Of a DNA stretch of 64,000 nucleotides, positions 1 through 10,333 are shown piece after piece. How positions within the stretch are numbered: position 1 is the stretch's first letter; every line of letters starts with the position of its first letter. Under the pieces are notes generated by a model. That model was not told where the DNA came from. It did no database searches and saw nothing but the letters and a program-made list of their open reading frames with translations. Made by a program: the position numbers and the translations under genes. Source of the stretch: Prorocentrum cordatum (taxonomy: Eukaryota > Sar > Dinophyceae > Prorocentrales > Prorocentraceae); NCBI GenBank assembly GCA_963575745.1, contig CAUYUJ010018048.1, positions 27,501 to 91,500 of the forward strand, read 5' to 3'.

Positions 1-229
1 CTGACACCTCGCGGAACCCCCCAAAAAAGTCCAGGGGAGGGGTAAGGGGAGGGGTAAACCCCTCCCCGTAGGGGAAGAGGATTTTTGTTTTGGACGAGGG
101 AAGATGAATCTCGTTAAACCACCTGCGCCGAGAGGGCTGGTGGGATTCACAGGTATCGCGAAGTCAGGGACGCCCACACCGTGCTGTTTCATTGGGATGC
201 TTGTGATTTTGATTCAAGGAGCCATGTCA
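1..229. other. Left flank of the TIR-F element; no gene seen
   Basis: G/A-rich start, then short degenerate pieces such as TTTCATTGGGATGC that recur inverted at 2120-2500. No coding signal. Confidence 0.4.
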
Positions 230-237
230 TTTCATTG

Positions 238-2111
238 GAAAGAGCGTGTTCTACCGCTGCTGGCGGAAAACCGGGGGGGGTCACTGGGGGTTCCTAACCC
301 GTCCCTCTCCCCCCCTCGAAAACCAGGGGGGGTCACTACCGATTCGACCCCCCCCCAGTCCATCATGAAAAGGGGGGGAGGGGTCACTACCGGCCGGTTC
401 GAACCCCCCCGCCCCCTCCCCCTCGAAAACCGGAGAGGGGTCACTACCAGTTCGAACCCCCCCCCCCTCCCCCCCCCTCCTCGAAAACCCGGGGGGGTCA
501 CTACCGGTTCGATCCCCCCCCCTCGCCCCCGGCAAACGATGCCCGCTCCTCGGGACAGTTGGAGAATGGTGGGGATGTTGGGACAGTGCTGGGAACGGTG
601 GTGGTGGGGACAGTGGTGCGGGGACAGTGGGACAGTGGTGCGGACAGTGGTGGGGACGGTGGTGGTGGGGACAGTGGTGAGGGGACAGCGGGACAGTGGT
701 GGGGACAGTGGGACAGTGGTGGGGACGGTAGTGGTGGGGACAGTGGTGAAGGCGGTGGTGAGGACAGTGGTGGGACAGTAGTACAGTGGGGGAAGTGGTG
801 GGGACAGTGGGGACAGTGGGACAGTGATGGGGACAGTGGGGACGGTGGGACAGCACAGTGGGACAGCGGCGGGGACAGTGGGACAGTGGTGGGAACAGTG
901 GGGACAGTGGGACAGTGGTGGGGACCGTGGGGAAAGTGGGGAGAGTGGGACCGTGGTGGGACAATGGCGGGGAGAGTGGGGACAGTGAGACACTGGTGGG
1001 GGCACTGGTGGGGACAGCGGGGACAATGGTGGGAACAGTGGGGACAGTGGGACAGTGGTGGGGACGGTGGTGGTGGGGACAGTGGTGTGGGGACAGTGGG
1101 AATGTGGTGGAAACAGTGGGACAGTGGAGGGTACAGTGGTGGTGGCGACAGTGGTGAGGGCGGTGGCGAGGACGGCGGTGGGATAATGGGACAGAGGTGC
1201 AGTAGGGACAGTGGTGGGGACAGTGGGAACAGTGGGGACTGGGACAGTGGTGGGGACGGTGGTGGTGGGGACAGTGGTGTGGGGACAGTGGGAATGTGGT
1301 GGAAACAGTGGGACAGTGGAGGGTACAGTGGTGGTGGCGACAGTGGTGAGGGCGGTGGCGAGGACGGCGGTGGGATTATGGGACAGAGGTACAGTGGGGA
1401 CAGTGGTGGGGACAGTGATGGGAACAGTGGGAATGCTCAGTGGGACAGCGGTGGGGACAGTAGGACAGTGGGACAGTGGGGACAGTGGGACAGTGGTCGG
1501 GGCCGTAGAGAACGTGGGGAGTGGAACCGTGGTGGGGAGAATGGTGGGGACAGTGGGGACAGTGCGACCGTGGTGGGGGCACTGGTGAGGACAGTGGTGA
1601 CGGTGGTGGGAATAGTGGGGACAGTGGTGGTGAGGACAGTGGTGCTGGGGACAGCAGTGGGGGATGTGGTGCGGACGGTGGTAGGGACCCAGAGTTGTTT
1701 GCTGGCGGTGAGCGTGGGGGGAGAGGGAGGGGTTCGAACTGATAGTGACCCCCCCCCCTCCCCGCGGGGAGGGTTCGAACCGGTAGAGACCCCTCTCTGG
1801 TTTTCGAACGGGGGGGGGGTCGAACCGGGCGTGACCCCCCCCGGTTTTCTGGAGGGGGAGGGGGGTCGAACTGGTAGTGACCCCTCTTTGGTTTTCTGGG
1901 GAGGGGGGGGGGGGGTTCGAACCGGTAGTGACCCCCCGGTTTTCCGAGGGGGGGGGGTTAGGGGAGGGGGGGGGTTTTGCCGGGGGGAAGGGGGGAGGGG
2001 GGGGGTCCAGCAGGGGGGGGGGGGATTTTCGGGGGCGGGGGGACCCCCGGGTTCCGGAGGAAGAGGGGGGGGAATTTTCCACCGTAAAGCGGCGGTGGAT
2101 CACGCTCTCTC
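238..2111. mobile_element. TIR-F element with 8-bp target duplication and a minisatellite-filled interior
   Basis: Ends are inverted copies: GAAAGAGCGTGTTCTACCGC on the left and, reverse complemented, GAGAGAGCGTGATCCACCGC on the right. TTTCATTG flanks both sides exactly (230-237 and 2112-2119). The interior has three parts: 260-540 and 1700-2060 are inverted arrays of GGGGGGTCACTACCGGTTCG-type units, and 540-1690 is a GTGGGGACAGTGG minisatellite. No transposase. A compact 180-bp copy lies at 41759-41938. Confidence 0.75.
540..1690. repeat. GTGGGGACAGTGG minisatellite
   Basis: About 1.15 kb of units around 10-13 bp built on GGGGACAGTGG, with a higher-order duplication: the stretch near 1060-1190 recurs near 1245-1375. 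Long Ser/Gly/Thr/Val-rich open frames on both strands come from the absence of stops in the unit. Confidence 0.9.
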
Positions 2112-2119
2112 TTTCATTG

Positions 2120-2500
2120 GGAAGCTTGGGATTCCTGGGATTCCCGTGGTTCCGAACGCGGGGGCTGTTTCACGACAGTTTTTTTTGTTACAGGGAAGTA
2201 GAATTCCAGAAACGCGAAGCATCCCAGTGAAATAACATAGTCTCTGTGATCAGCACTCCAGAAATCTCAAGCATCCCAGTGGAAGAACAGGGTTTGGGCT
2301 TCCCTGACGTCGCGAACTCTGTGAATTCATTCGGATGCTTGGGGTTCTAAGCCCTGGGGTGGTCCGGGGCAAATCACTGCCGGAAGGACAAATTCCCACG
2401 AATCCCAAGCACTCGTATGAAGCAACAGGGCTTCTGGGATTAGCACCCCACAAATCTGTCACATCCCAGTGCGATCACACGGTTTGGGCAGGGGTCAGTT
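2120..2500. repeat. Degenerate tandem repeat with CATCCCAGTGGAAGAACAGG units
   Basis: Related pieces near 2218, 2269, 2400 and 2460 combine AAGCATCCCAGTG, GAACAGGG and TTTGGGC. This is the sequence TIR-F inserted next to. Confidence 0.5.
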
Positions 2501-2664
2501 GCGCCCCCCGCGGCCTGGCGCAGTGCGCCAGGGCTCCGCCCCGACACTGCGAAAAAGAAGCTGCGGCTTTGCGAAAGACACCCTGGGCCCCTTCCTTCTG
2601 TGGCACTTCTCGAGCCGGATCCATCCTCGGGGGCGACCAAGAGGGGGTGATGACCAGGGGGGGC

Positions 2665-2805
2665 GGATATCATGGCGGGGGCCATGATATCTCCCCAGAT
2701 TTCATGGCGCCTCTGCTTATCTCAATGCGTCCCCGCCCCCCCTGTACCGGGCACGTGCCGCCGGCCATGATTTGCGCCCCCCCCTCTTGGACGCCCCCGA
2801 CATCC
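2665..2805. repeat. Dispersed repeat CATGATAT...TTCATGGCGCC, copy 1
   Basis: Shared with 6921-7080, 35611-35762 and 63161-63510. Order: ATCATGGCGGGGGCC, CATGATAT, CCCCAGATTTCATGGCGCC, CACGTGCCGC, CATGATTTGC, then CTCTTGGACGCCCCC. Confidence 0.75.
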
Positions 2806-2829
2806 GTGAGGGTCCTGTCGGACGGGGCT

Positions 2830-2945
2830 AGGACGAGGATAAATCCGTGCCAGAGCGTTCCGGGATTCTCTGAGAAGGCCGCGGCGCCCGAGACATCCTC
2901 CAGAGCCGCCGGATCCCAAGCGATTCTTTCTTTATCCTCACACGA
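2830..2945. repeat. Dispersed repeat GACGAGGATAAATCCGT, copy 1
   Basis: About 115 bp matching 34843-34975, sharing CCAGAGCGTT, CTGAGAAGGCCGC and CATCCTCCAGAGCCGC in order. Nothing identified in 2945-3100. Confidence 0.65.
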
Positions 2946-3102
2946 ATTCGTCCTCGTCCTGGCTTTGTCTGTTCCTCGGGCCTGACACAAGGCAAATCAT
3001 CGCCCGCTGCGATCAGAAAAATGGCGACGTCAGGGTCTTAGGGTCGGCACCACCCCCGAGAGGGGCCAACGTCGTCCTAGGCCTCCCAGATGGTGTCAGA
3101 TT

Positions 3103-3250
3103 AGATGGGTTCGGAGGATCGCGCCGCATCGCCGATGCATCGGCGATGCTGCTCGATGTGGGACCCGATGTTCTCCACGCCGACGGCGCTGATGCATACC
3201 GATGCGTCGGCGATTCATCGACGATGCGGCGTGATCCTCCGACCCCATCT
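3103..3250. mobile_element. TIR-J element with GCATCGGCGATG repeats, copy 1
   Basis: Inverted ends AGATGGGTTCGGAGGATCGC and GATCCTCCGACCCCATCT; interior made of short CGATGCATCGGCGATGC palindromes. Copy 2 at 3955-4160. Confidence 0.65.
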
Positions 3251-3271
3251 GCTCTGACCCCCTCTTAGAGC

Positions 3272-3447
3272 GTACAGTCCACCAGCATAGTAAAGATGAG
3301 CGACTTTCCAAAGTTACCCTTGCATCATCCCATTCGGCCCATCCTTGGCCGCTCCCGCTGGCCACGCGCCGCTCGCAAAACTGTCGACATGGCCTTCAAG
3401 GCCCGTTCAGCCTCATCGCGCGTTCTTATTCTACGGGTTGACTGTAA
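3272..3447. mobile_element. TIR-I element, copy 1
   Basis: Inverted ends GTACAGTCCACCAGC and GGTTGACTGTAAC. Interior carries AAAGTTACCCTTGCATC, CGGCCCATCCTTGGCCGC and CATGGCCTTCAAGGCCC, shared with 33656-33820 and 33986-34164. Confidence 0.65.
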
Positions 3448-3464
3448 CCCCAGACTGCAGACAT

Positions 3465-3580
3465 GCTCGCTTCGTGACAGAAGGCACTACCGAAGGTATC
3501 TGGGTTGTTTCTGGCCTCCAGGGGCCCTCGCCAGGCCCCCGGGCCGTCCTGGGACTTCCGGGGACCGCGCTCTGAACTTG
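3465..3580. repeat. Dispersed repeat GACATGCTCGCGTCGTGACAG-type, copy 1
   Basis: Shares ATGCTCGC, CGTGACAGA, CCGAAGGT and CCCTCGCC with 8390-8545 and, more weakly, 13808-13960. The last copy lies between two coding blocks, so the family may include introns. 3580-3793 holds nothing I can identify. Confidence 0.5.
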
Positions 3581-3793
3581 TAGAACGCATGGTGCGTCCT
3601 TGTGACACGGGCTCACTGCAGCGCACCCCTCCGCGAGCCCGTGGGAGCCACCGCTGCGCCCGGCCTTGCCGGCGCCGCTGGGCCTCGAGGCCCATGGGCC
3701 CCCCCGGCGCAGCACGCCGCCCTGGCGCTCCATGGAGGAGCGCGGCCGCGGGCTGCCGGCCTGCTGCAGGAGCTCAGGCCCGGAAGTCTCACC

Positions 3794-3941
3794 CCCTGAC
3801 CTTCCAGGAGGGCTAAAAAATAGCATCCGACTTCAAAACCGATCCCAAAGCTATTCTACGTCTTGGTTTTAGGCTGTTTCGCTCAGCTTTTTAGGCTTTT
3901 ATGTCTCCAGTGCTACAAAATAGCTCTCTAGAAGGTCAGGG
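3794..3941. mobile_element. TIR-B element, copy 1
   Basis: Inverted ends CCCTGACCTTCCAG and GAAGGTCAGGG. Interior has GCTATTCTACGTCTTGG, GCTGTTTCGCTCAGC and TTTTTAGGCTTTTA. Other copies: 4579, 20356, 25014, 25371 and 36470. Confidence 0.85.
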
Positions 3942-3954
3942 TAGGCCTCTCCTG

Positions 3955-4160
3955 GATGGGGTTGGACCGAGTGGAGTCGAAGGATCTCGCCGCAGCGCCG
4001 ATGCATCGCCGATGCGGCTCGATGTGGAGCCCGCGATTGTCTCCACGCCTATGTCGCCGATGTCGCCGATGCATCGCCAACGTTGCGGGCGCATCGCCAA
4101 GGCATCGGCGATGCATCGCCGATGCGTCTCGATCCGCCGACCCCATCGATTCCGACCCCG
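3955..4160. mobile_element. TIR-J element, copy 2
   Basis: Diverged inverted ends (GGAGTCGAAGGATCTCGCC and GATCCGCCGACCCCATCG) around an expanded GATGCATCGCC array. Confidence 0.5.
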
Positions 4161-4189
4161 CCGAGGAGGCCTCGACTGCAGGAGCTCGA

Positions 4190-4410
4190 CTCACTTTTTT
4201 CGAGCCGGGCGTTTTCGCCCAGTCTCGGGCCCTGGGACCCTCTCAGATGGATTTGGCTCGCAACATGGCACAGAATCATGGGGCCTGCGGCTCCGGTCGT
4301 GGTTCTTCACGATGTCTCAACTTCTCGAGACGTCGGACCTCAGGGTCGGGGAATTGCGGGTCCTGAGCGCGTGGGGCCCGCACCAGAGGCCACTCCGGCG
4401 AAGGGCCACT
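4190..4410. repeat. Dispersed repeat with GAGCCGGGCGTTTTCGCCC
   Basis: Related to 13255-13440 (inverted) and 33820-33960 (inverted): GCCGGGCGTTTTCGCCC, CGGGCCCTGGGACCCTC, TCTCGAGACGTCGGACCTCA. 4410-4578 is unassigned. Confidence 0.45.
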
Positions 4411-4578
4411 TGCACGTGCATAGTCGAGGCGAGGCCCGATGGCAGGAGAGGAGGCCGGGTCGCGCAGTCGCCCGACAACCGCGATCCTCCGAGCCACCCT
4501 GCAGGTCTGTCCGCCGGCCCCCTCGCCTGCCCCGCGCCACGGCACGTGCCGCTGCCCTCGCCAGGACAGGGCCGAGGG

Positions 4579-4727
4579 CCTTGACCTTCCAGGGAGCTAT
4601 TCGTAAGCACTGGAGACCTAAAAACCTAAAAAGCGGAGCGAAACAGCCTAAAACCAAGACGTAGAACAGCTTCGGGATCGGTTTTGAAGTCGGGTGCTAT
4701 ATTTTTAGCCCTCCTGGAAGGTCAGGG
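4579..4727. mobile_element. TIR-B element, copy 2 (opposite orientation)
   Basis: Ends TTGACCTTCCAG and CTGGAAGGTCAGGG; interior is the reverse complement of copy 1. Confidence 0.85.
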
Positions 4728-4832
4728 GGTGAGGCCGCCAGCGGCCGCCGGCCGCGGGCTTCGCCGTGGCCTCGGGAGGCCGCCGGGCGGCTCGAGGAGG
4801 GCTCGTGCCAGACTGAAGCAGTGGAGGAGCGT

Positions 4833-5236
4833 CCCGGCGTGCCTGCGGGCCTACCAAACAATGCTCAAAGAACCTGATGTGGTTCCCACGACATGGTTCT
4901 CAGAACATTCCTGGTTGGGACTGTCGACTGTCTTGTTGTCACGCATCGGGCTCATGTTCTAAGAGCATTGTTCTTGTTCTGAGAACATTCTTGGGTTCGA
5001 ATCGGGCCAGACGAAAGGGGGGGATTGGGAAAGGGGGGGTTACGAAATCTGCCGCATGCAGCTGGTTTCGGCCTCGCCGAGGGGCCCATGCCTCGATACA
5101 TAGCCGCCTCCAGCGCCGGAAGGCGCCGTGAAAATCAGCTACGTGAGCTGATTCTCAAACCCCCCCTTTGCTATCGCCCCCTTTCGCCCGACCCGATCGA
5201 AGAACATGTCGTGCTGGAACCCTTAGGAATGCCAGG
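4833..5236. mobile_element. TIR-E element, copy 1, split by a TIR-C insertion
   Basis: Left half has CCCGGCGTGCC and CCTACCAAACAATG, then GTTCTCAGAACATTCC; right half has GAACATGTCGTGC and GGAATGCCAGGACGGTCGG. The halves are separated by TIR-C at 5002-5196. Uninterrupted relatives: 7474, 35376 and 37027. Confidence 0.75.
5002..5196. mobile_element. TIR-C element, copy 1, with 5-bp duplication TCGAA
   Basis: 195 bp; left end TCGGGCCAGACGAAAGGGGG, right end inverted CCCCTTTCGCCCGACCCGA. TCGAA flanks at 4997-5001 and 5197-5201. Internal hairpin CAGCTACGTGAGCTG. Copy 2 at 20747-20934. Confidence 0.85.
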
Positions 5237-5940
5237 ACGGTCGGCCCCTGCTCCACAGACGGTGCGGGCATCGTGCCAGCCTCCGGATCGCAGGCAACAC
5301 ACAGAGCGGCTGGGCTTTTGGCTGGCCACGGCAGGCCTCCATCGGCCGCCGCCAGCGGCCGCCGGCCACGGGTTGCGCCGCGGCCTCGGGAGGCCGCCGG
5401 GCAGCTCGAGGAGGGCCCGTGCCGGACAGTGCAGGCACGTGGCCGCCCCGAGGCGCCACACGCAGCGCGTAGCGTGGCGCCACCACGGAGCTCAGCGCGG
5501 AGATTGCGAGCGTAGGTTTGGCGCGCGACGCGTTCGCCAAAGCGTGGGTCAATACGTGGAGCCAACACGCAGCGTGTGAACACGGACGTCTCGAACACGC
5601 CACGCGTTGCGTTTCAAGACGGGCGTATCAGGGCAGTTGAGTACAGGCATCGTGCTACCAGGAGGCACGCGTGAGAGGAAGGAGCGCAAAGGCTTCTAGG
5701 GCCACGGCGGGCCCGTGCCACAAACAAGTTCCACACCATATATCTACGGAGCGGCCTGGAAACCAGAGCCCCTCCTGAGCCCAAAGCGAAGCTTATTTTC
5801 AGCGTCTTGACTGTATCTACGGATTTGCACAACAAATCTTCCCTAAGGGACCTGCCAGTCGGGCAGTCGACCGCCTTCGGGGCCTGCCAGGCGGGCAGTC
5901 GACGCGGCGACTCAGAGGAGGAAAAGGCACCGGCACCGCT
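5237..5940. other. Intergenic, no gene recognised
   Basis: Contains diverged pieces around 5340-5610 with repeated ACGCAGCGTG and GCGCCA words, and two tandem copies of CTGCCAGTCGGGCAGTCGAC-like units at 5848-5902. No convincing codon bias. Confidence 0.35.
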
Positions 5941-5944
5941 TCTC

Positions 5945-6065
5945 TTTCTCCGTTTTTGGTCGTCTGGGCCTCCTGGGAGGCCCTCGTCCTCACGGCCAGA
6001 CTCGCCCCGAAGTCCTGGTCAGTCTGCATCCCGGGGGAGATCCGCGGAGCAGCGGTATCGACACA
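5945..6065. repeat. Dispersed repeat R8 (GGAGCAGCGGTATCG), copy 1
   Basis: Shares CTCCTGGGAGGCCCTCGTC, GTCAG..GC, GGGGGAGATCC and GGAGCAGCGGTATCG with 60155-60242, 60785-60893 and, inverted, 21430-21730. Confidence 0.6.
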
Positions 6066-6177
6066 TGTTCAAAGTGTTTTCCCGGACTCGTGCCGCGCGG
6101 CGGCTCGCGTCGCGGGAAGGAAACACAGTGGCCTCCGGGGGCCCGCGCCGGGCCCCATGGGACTGTCAGAACGTGGC

Positions 6178-6300
6178 ATCGCTCGGGCGTGTACGTTTTT
6201 TGCCTCGGCGAGGACCATCGAGGAGCCTCTCGGGCCCCCTTGCGAAGAGATTAAAAACGCGCGAGATCGGACACGGCCTGGGCAGCGGACGTCCGAGCGA
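6178..6300. mobile_element. TIR-G element, copy 1
   Basis: Ends CATCGCTCGGGCGTG and GACGTCCGAGCGA are inverted; interior TTTTTTGCCTCGGCGAGGA. Other copies: 7748, 40120 (with GGA expansion) and 44271. Confidence 0.65.
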
Positions 6301-6387
6301 GGGCGAGAAGCGCGACTCGGGGCGAGCCAACAAATTGGCATGGGACTCCCGTGGAGAGCCCTCCCGGGCCATTCCATAGCCGTTCCT

Positions 6388-6613
6388 CCTCCCTCCTCCT
6401 CCTCCTCCTCCTCCTCCTCCTCCTCCTCCTCCCTCCTCCTCCTCCTCCTCTTCCTCCTCCTCCGCCTCCTCCTCCTCCTCCCCTCCTCCTCCTCCTCTCC
6501 TCCTCCTCCTCCTCCTCCTCCTCCTCCTCCTCCTCCTCCTCCTCCTCCTCCTCCTCCTCCTCCCCCTCCCCCTCCTCCTCCTCCTCTCCTCCTCCTCCTC
6601 CTCCTCCTCCTCC
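6388..6613. repeat. (CTC)n microsatellite
   Basis: About 225 bp of CTC/TCC triplets with rare breaks; stop-free in several frames, giving artefactual poly-Ser, Pro, Leu, Glu and Gly frames. Confidence 0.98.
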
Positions 6614-6705
6614 CTGCTCCCTCCGAGGGCCCACGGCGGGACGAGGAGCACGGCGTCGGGGGTCCGGGTCGGCCGCCGGGGCGCGGGCACGGCGGGCGCA
6701 CGCCG

Positions 6706-6895
6706 CGTCGGCGCGGCGGCCCGAGGCAGGGAAGCTCTCAAGCAGTGGCGGAGCGTGCCGGCGTGCCTATAGGCCTACCAAACATCGGGGGGGCGGCAGC
6801 TGCCGTGCCCGCGTCGGCGCGGCGGCTCGAGGCAGGGAAGCTCAAGCAGTGGCGGAGCGTGCCGGCGTGCCTAGAGGCCTACCAAACAATTCTCG
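6706..6895. repeat. Tandem duplication, unit about 104 bp
   Basis: CGCGTCGGCGCGGCGGC..., GCAGTGGCGGAGCGTGCCGG and CCTACCAAACA occur twice. The same words precede TIR-E copies elsewhere. Confidence 0.65.
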
Positions 6896-6920
6896 GGGGC
6901 GGAAAAGAGGGGGGTGGTGA

Positions 6921-7080
6921 CCAGGGGGGGGGCGGATAGCATGGCGGGGGCCGTGATATTTCCTCAGATTTCATGGCGCCTCTTCTTATTTCATCACGTC
7001 CCTGGCCCCCCCGCTGGGCCGCGCACGTGCCGCCGGTCATGATTTGCACCCCCCCCTCTTGGACACCCCCCTCTTGGCCG
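6921..7080. repeat. Dispersed repeat CATGATAT...TTCATGGCGCC, copy 2
   Basis: Close match to 2665-2805 through CCTCAGATTTCATGGCGCC, CGCACGTGCCGCCGGTCATG and CTCTTGGACACCCCC. Confidence 0.75.
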
Positions 7081-7096
7081 CTCCCGAAAACAATTC

Positions 7097-7250
7097 GGGG
7101 GTGGACAGAACCCCCAACAGTGACACGTCGATTCGTGAATTGTCCGTTGTCGGTTCTCGAGAGGGCGCCGTGGCCGTTATTTTCCAGGCTTGCGCCCGCC
7201 AGGTTTGGGCCTCAGGTCGTTTTCTCTAAACCACGATTTAACTAAAGGGG
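7097..7250. repeat. TIR-K related repeat (truncated)
   Basis: Begins GGGGGTGGACAGAA, then GACACGTCGATTCGTGAAT and a run matching 43298-43464; the right inverted end is missing. 7250-7474 has one GCAGTGGCGGAGCGTCCCGG piece and otherwise nothing recognised. Confidence 0.5.
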
Positions 7251-7473
7251 GGTCTCAAGCAGTGGCGGAGCGTCCCGGCGTGCCTATAGCGAACCAAGGG
7301 CATAAAAAACGCCCCTGCTCTGGTTTACGAGTGTGCGCTGAAACTCCCGTGGGCTGACAGGGTAAACCCTGCGTGACATGCCGCGTCCTGGCGGCTCCAG
7401 GCTCTGGCGGGTCCCAGGAGGTCTACAGACCACGCACTTGTAACCCAGGGTAGGGCCGTTTTTTCATCCCTGA

Positions 7474-7661
7474 ATATAGTCCTACCAAACAATGTTCTCA
7501 GAACCTTTTGCGGTTCCCACGAAATGTTCTCAGATAGCACATTTCTGATTGGGGCTGTCTCGTTTCATCACATCGGGCTCATGTTCTAAGAGCATTGTTT
7601 TGGTTCTTAATCCACTTGCTGGTTCTAAGAACATGTCGTGCTAGGACTCTAGGAATGCCAG
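7474..7661. mobile_element. TIR-E element, copy 2
   Basis: TATAGTCCTACCAAACAATG at left, GTGCTAGGACTCTAGG at right, with GTTCTAAGAACATGTCG near the right end. It shows the site that TIR-C entered in copy 1 in its unfilled state (GGTTCTAAGAACATG). Confidence 0.65.
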
Positions 7662-7747
7662 GACGGTCGGTCCCTGCGCAAGGCAGGCTCATGCCGCGTC
7701 GACGCGGCGGCTCGAGGAAGGGAACGGTATGGCATACCTGTCTTCGG

Positions 7748-7858
7748 CATCGCTCGGATGTGTGCAGCTTGTCTCGGCGGGGACCCTCAAGGATCATCCT
7801 GGGACGCCTTACAAACAAGTGCACGCACACGAATAGGAAATGGACGTCCGAGCGACGG
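7748..7858. mobile_element. TIR-G element, copy 2
   Basis: Ends CATCGCTCGGATGTG and GGACGTCCGAGCGACGG. Confidence 0.65.
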
Positions 7859-7867
7859 CCAGTGTAA

Positions 7868-8095
7868 GTTGGCTGAGCTCTGCGCGGGTTCCTGGGATCG
7901 GCGCTGCCCCCCTGACGGCGCCTCCAGCGCCGCCCCTGGCGCGTTACGCGCGCCAAGGAGCGGGCTCAGCGCAGGTCCAAGAAATCCGCGCGGACCTCCG
8001 ACAGTTGTTGATCTTCTCACTACCCGACGTCATCGACGATGCAGTTTTGGGGGTACATGGGTCGTTGTCGGACGTCCTCGTCGCCACCTAGGCGA
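7868..8095. mobile_element. TIR-A element, diverged long subtype, copy 1
   Basis: Contains GATCGGCGCTG, GGCGGCGCCTCCAGCGCCGCC and AAGAAATCCGCGCGGACCTC. The 3' extension (CCCGACGTCATCGACGATG..TTTTGGGGGT) also follows the 31395 copy, so these two form a subtype. 8095-8385 is unassigned. Confidence 0.55.
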
Positions 8096-8389
8096 GTCCC
8101 CGAGACCCGTGGCGGCGGTGGCGTCCCAGCCCCACCCGTCACGTCTAACGCTCGATGATTCACCATACGTTCGATAACGCGGGAGTCAAAATGACCTAAG
8201 CGCCGATGTAATAGCTGGAGCGGTATTCTTGAGGCTCTCACTCCCGTGCTGCCGAAACAAATACAGCACGCAGTGGCGCGAAGGCGGTCCGCGCTACGCG
8301 CTGCGCCGTCCGGGCTGGAACGCCCTCCCCCCTCCGAATTCCAAACAGGGGGGTGCGGCGCGCGAGCGCGAAGGTATGTAGCCCCAGGC

Positions 8390-8545
8390 ATGGTCGCGTC
8401 GTGACAGAGAGCACGGCCGAAGGTCTTTGGCCGTCTCTGGCCCCTTGGGGACCCTCGCCGGGCCCCGGGGCCGTCGACAGAGCGGCTCGGGATGAGGCAC
8501 CAAACCGGGGGCAGGGGCCGGGGCTTCCAGGGACCGCGTGCTGAA
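8390..8545. repeat. Dispersed repeat CGCGTCGTGACAG, copy 2
   Basis: Matches 3465-3580: TCGCGTCGTGACAGAGAGCA, CCGAAGGTCTTTGG, GGACCCTCGCCGGGCCCC. Confidence 0.5.
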
Positions 8546-8572
8546 CAAGTCAAGGCAGAACGACTGTCTGGG

Positions 8573-8682
8573 GGGGAGGAGGAGGAGGAGGAGGAGGAGG
8601 AGGAGGAGGAGGAGGAGGAGGAGGAGGAGAGGAGGGAGGAGGAGGAGGAGGAGGAGGAGGAGGAGGGGGGGGGGGGGGGGGC
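8573..8682. repeat. (GGA)n microsatellite
   Basis: About 100 bp of GGA ending in a G-run. Confidence 0.98.
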
Positions 8683-8830
8683 GGCGCGGGAGCGCGAAGG
8701 TGGTCGCGCTTCGCGCTCTGCGCGAGGCTTGGGCGGCGGGGGCGTCTGGCAGGGGGGCGTCCGCGGGTGGGCTGCCGACCGGGGGCTGCTGCCCGAAGGC
8801 GGAGCGTGCCCTCGCCGTCGCTCGCCTCCA

Positions 8831-8993
8831 CCTCTCAGGGGGGGGGGAGCACACAGACACAAAGAGTCGCCGATTTCTGAGAGGATCTGGGAAAGATGGG
8901 AAGTGGAGGGGAAGACGAACATCCAGAACATACGGAGAAGTACGGGGGATCTTGGCATTGGTGTCTATTCGTTTGCGTGTCACTGGACCCCTT
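8831..8993. mobile_element. INT-2 introner-like repeat, copy 1
   Basis: CACACAGACACAAAGAGTCG near the start, then GGGAAAGATGGGAAGTGG, GGGGAAGACGAACATCCAGA and TTGCGTGTCACTGGACCCC. Same block order as the introns at 17505 and 28631. No flanking coding exon recognised. 8690-8830 unassigned. Confidence 0.55.
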
Positions 8994-8999
8994 CATGCT

Positions 9000-9480
9000 G
9001 CTCGAAACGTGCCCTCGTCCTCTCATGCCTCCACCTCTCCCCCTCCTCGTGGTATGTTCGGTGCTCCTCCTCTGCTGCTATCCACTGCGTCTCCCCCTCT
9101 GCTCCCACCCCCTTCTCCTGATCCCTGCGCCTCCTCCCTCCTGCTCCTCCACCTTCTGCTCCTCCGCCTCCTGCTCCTCCCTCTGCCCCTGCTCCTACGA
9201 GAGCCTCTGGCATCTTGCTCGACTGCAGTGCGCGCGCGCCTGGCATTTCGCTCGACTGCGGTGCGTCTGGTTTCGTTGCAGCCCATGCGCCTTGCCTGAA
9301 TTGATGCATGTGTGGGGAGAGCAGTTCTCGCGAAGCGCGGCCACCCTCTCGTCTTGCCCTTTACCTGTCCATGAACCTGTCTTCTCGGAAGCAGGCCGCT
9401 GTCCCAGTCCGAGTCCTGATCCCAGGAGGAGTAGGCTGCGGAGGAGGAGTGCAAGGATGGCTTTGATGACGACGTTGGTG
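9000..9480. other. Intergenic CT-rich stretch, no gene recognised
   Basis: Contains diverged CTCCTGCTCCTCC runs at 9120-9195 and a short duplication around 9205-9275 (GCATTTCGCTCGACTGC-like). No codon bias. Confidence 0.3.
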
Positions 9481-9596
9481 GTGGATTTTGAGATGCTGAT
9501 GTTGAAGATGGTGGTAGTGGTGGTGTAGGTAAAGGTGACGTTGATGGTTATGGTAATGGCGATGGTAATGGTGATTGTGATGGTGATGGTGACGGC

Positions 9597-9665
<69 letters not shown>

Positions 9666-9707
9666 GATGATGCCGATGGTGATGATGATGATGATGCTGA
9701 TGATGAC

Positions 9708-9751
<44 letters not shown>

Positions 9752-10253
9752 CGATGATGGTGGTGGTGGTGGTGATGATGATGATGGCGCTGGTGATGGT
9801 GATTGTGGTGGTAATGATGATGCTGATGATGATGGTGATTATGGTGAGGATGAGGACGAGGATGAGGAGTTGGACGAGGATGAGGACGAGGATGAGGACG
9901 GGGATGAGGTTGATGTCGGGGAGGATTATGATCATGATCATGTCGATGGTGATGATGGTGAAAAGGACGCTGGTGATGGTGATGATGGTGATGGTGATGA
10001 TGGTGATGGTGATGATGATAATGGCGGTGATAACGATGATGAGGAAAAGAGGGAGGATAGGGGGGGATAAGGATGAGGATGAGGATGAGGATGGTTTTGG
10101 GATGATGATGACGAGGACGACGCATGATGCTGATGATGGTGAGGATGAGGATGATGATGCTGGTGATAATGGTGCTGATGATGCTGATGATGATGCTGAT
10201 GATGATGATGCTGATGATGAGGATGAGGATGAGGATGAGGATGATGATGCTGA

Positions 10254-10333
<80 letters not shown>

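Noticed and set aside
6973-7245. Open frame ending near the TIR-K-like repeat
   Set aside because: Lies wholly within dispersed repeats also present at 2665, 35611 and 43298.
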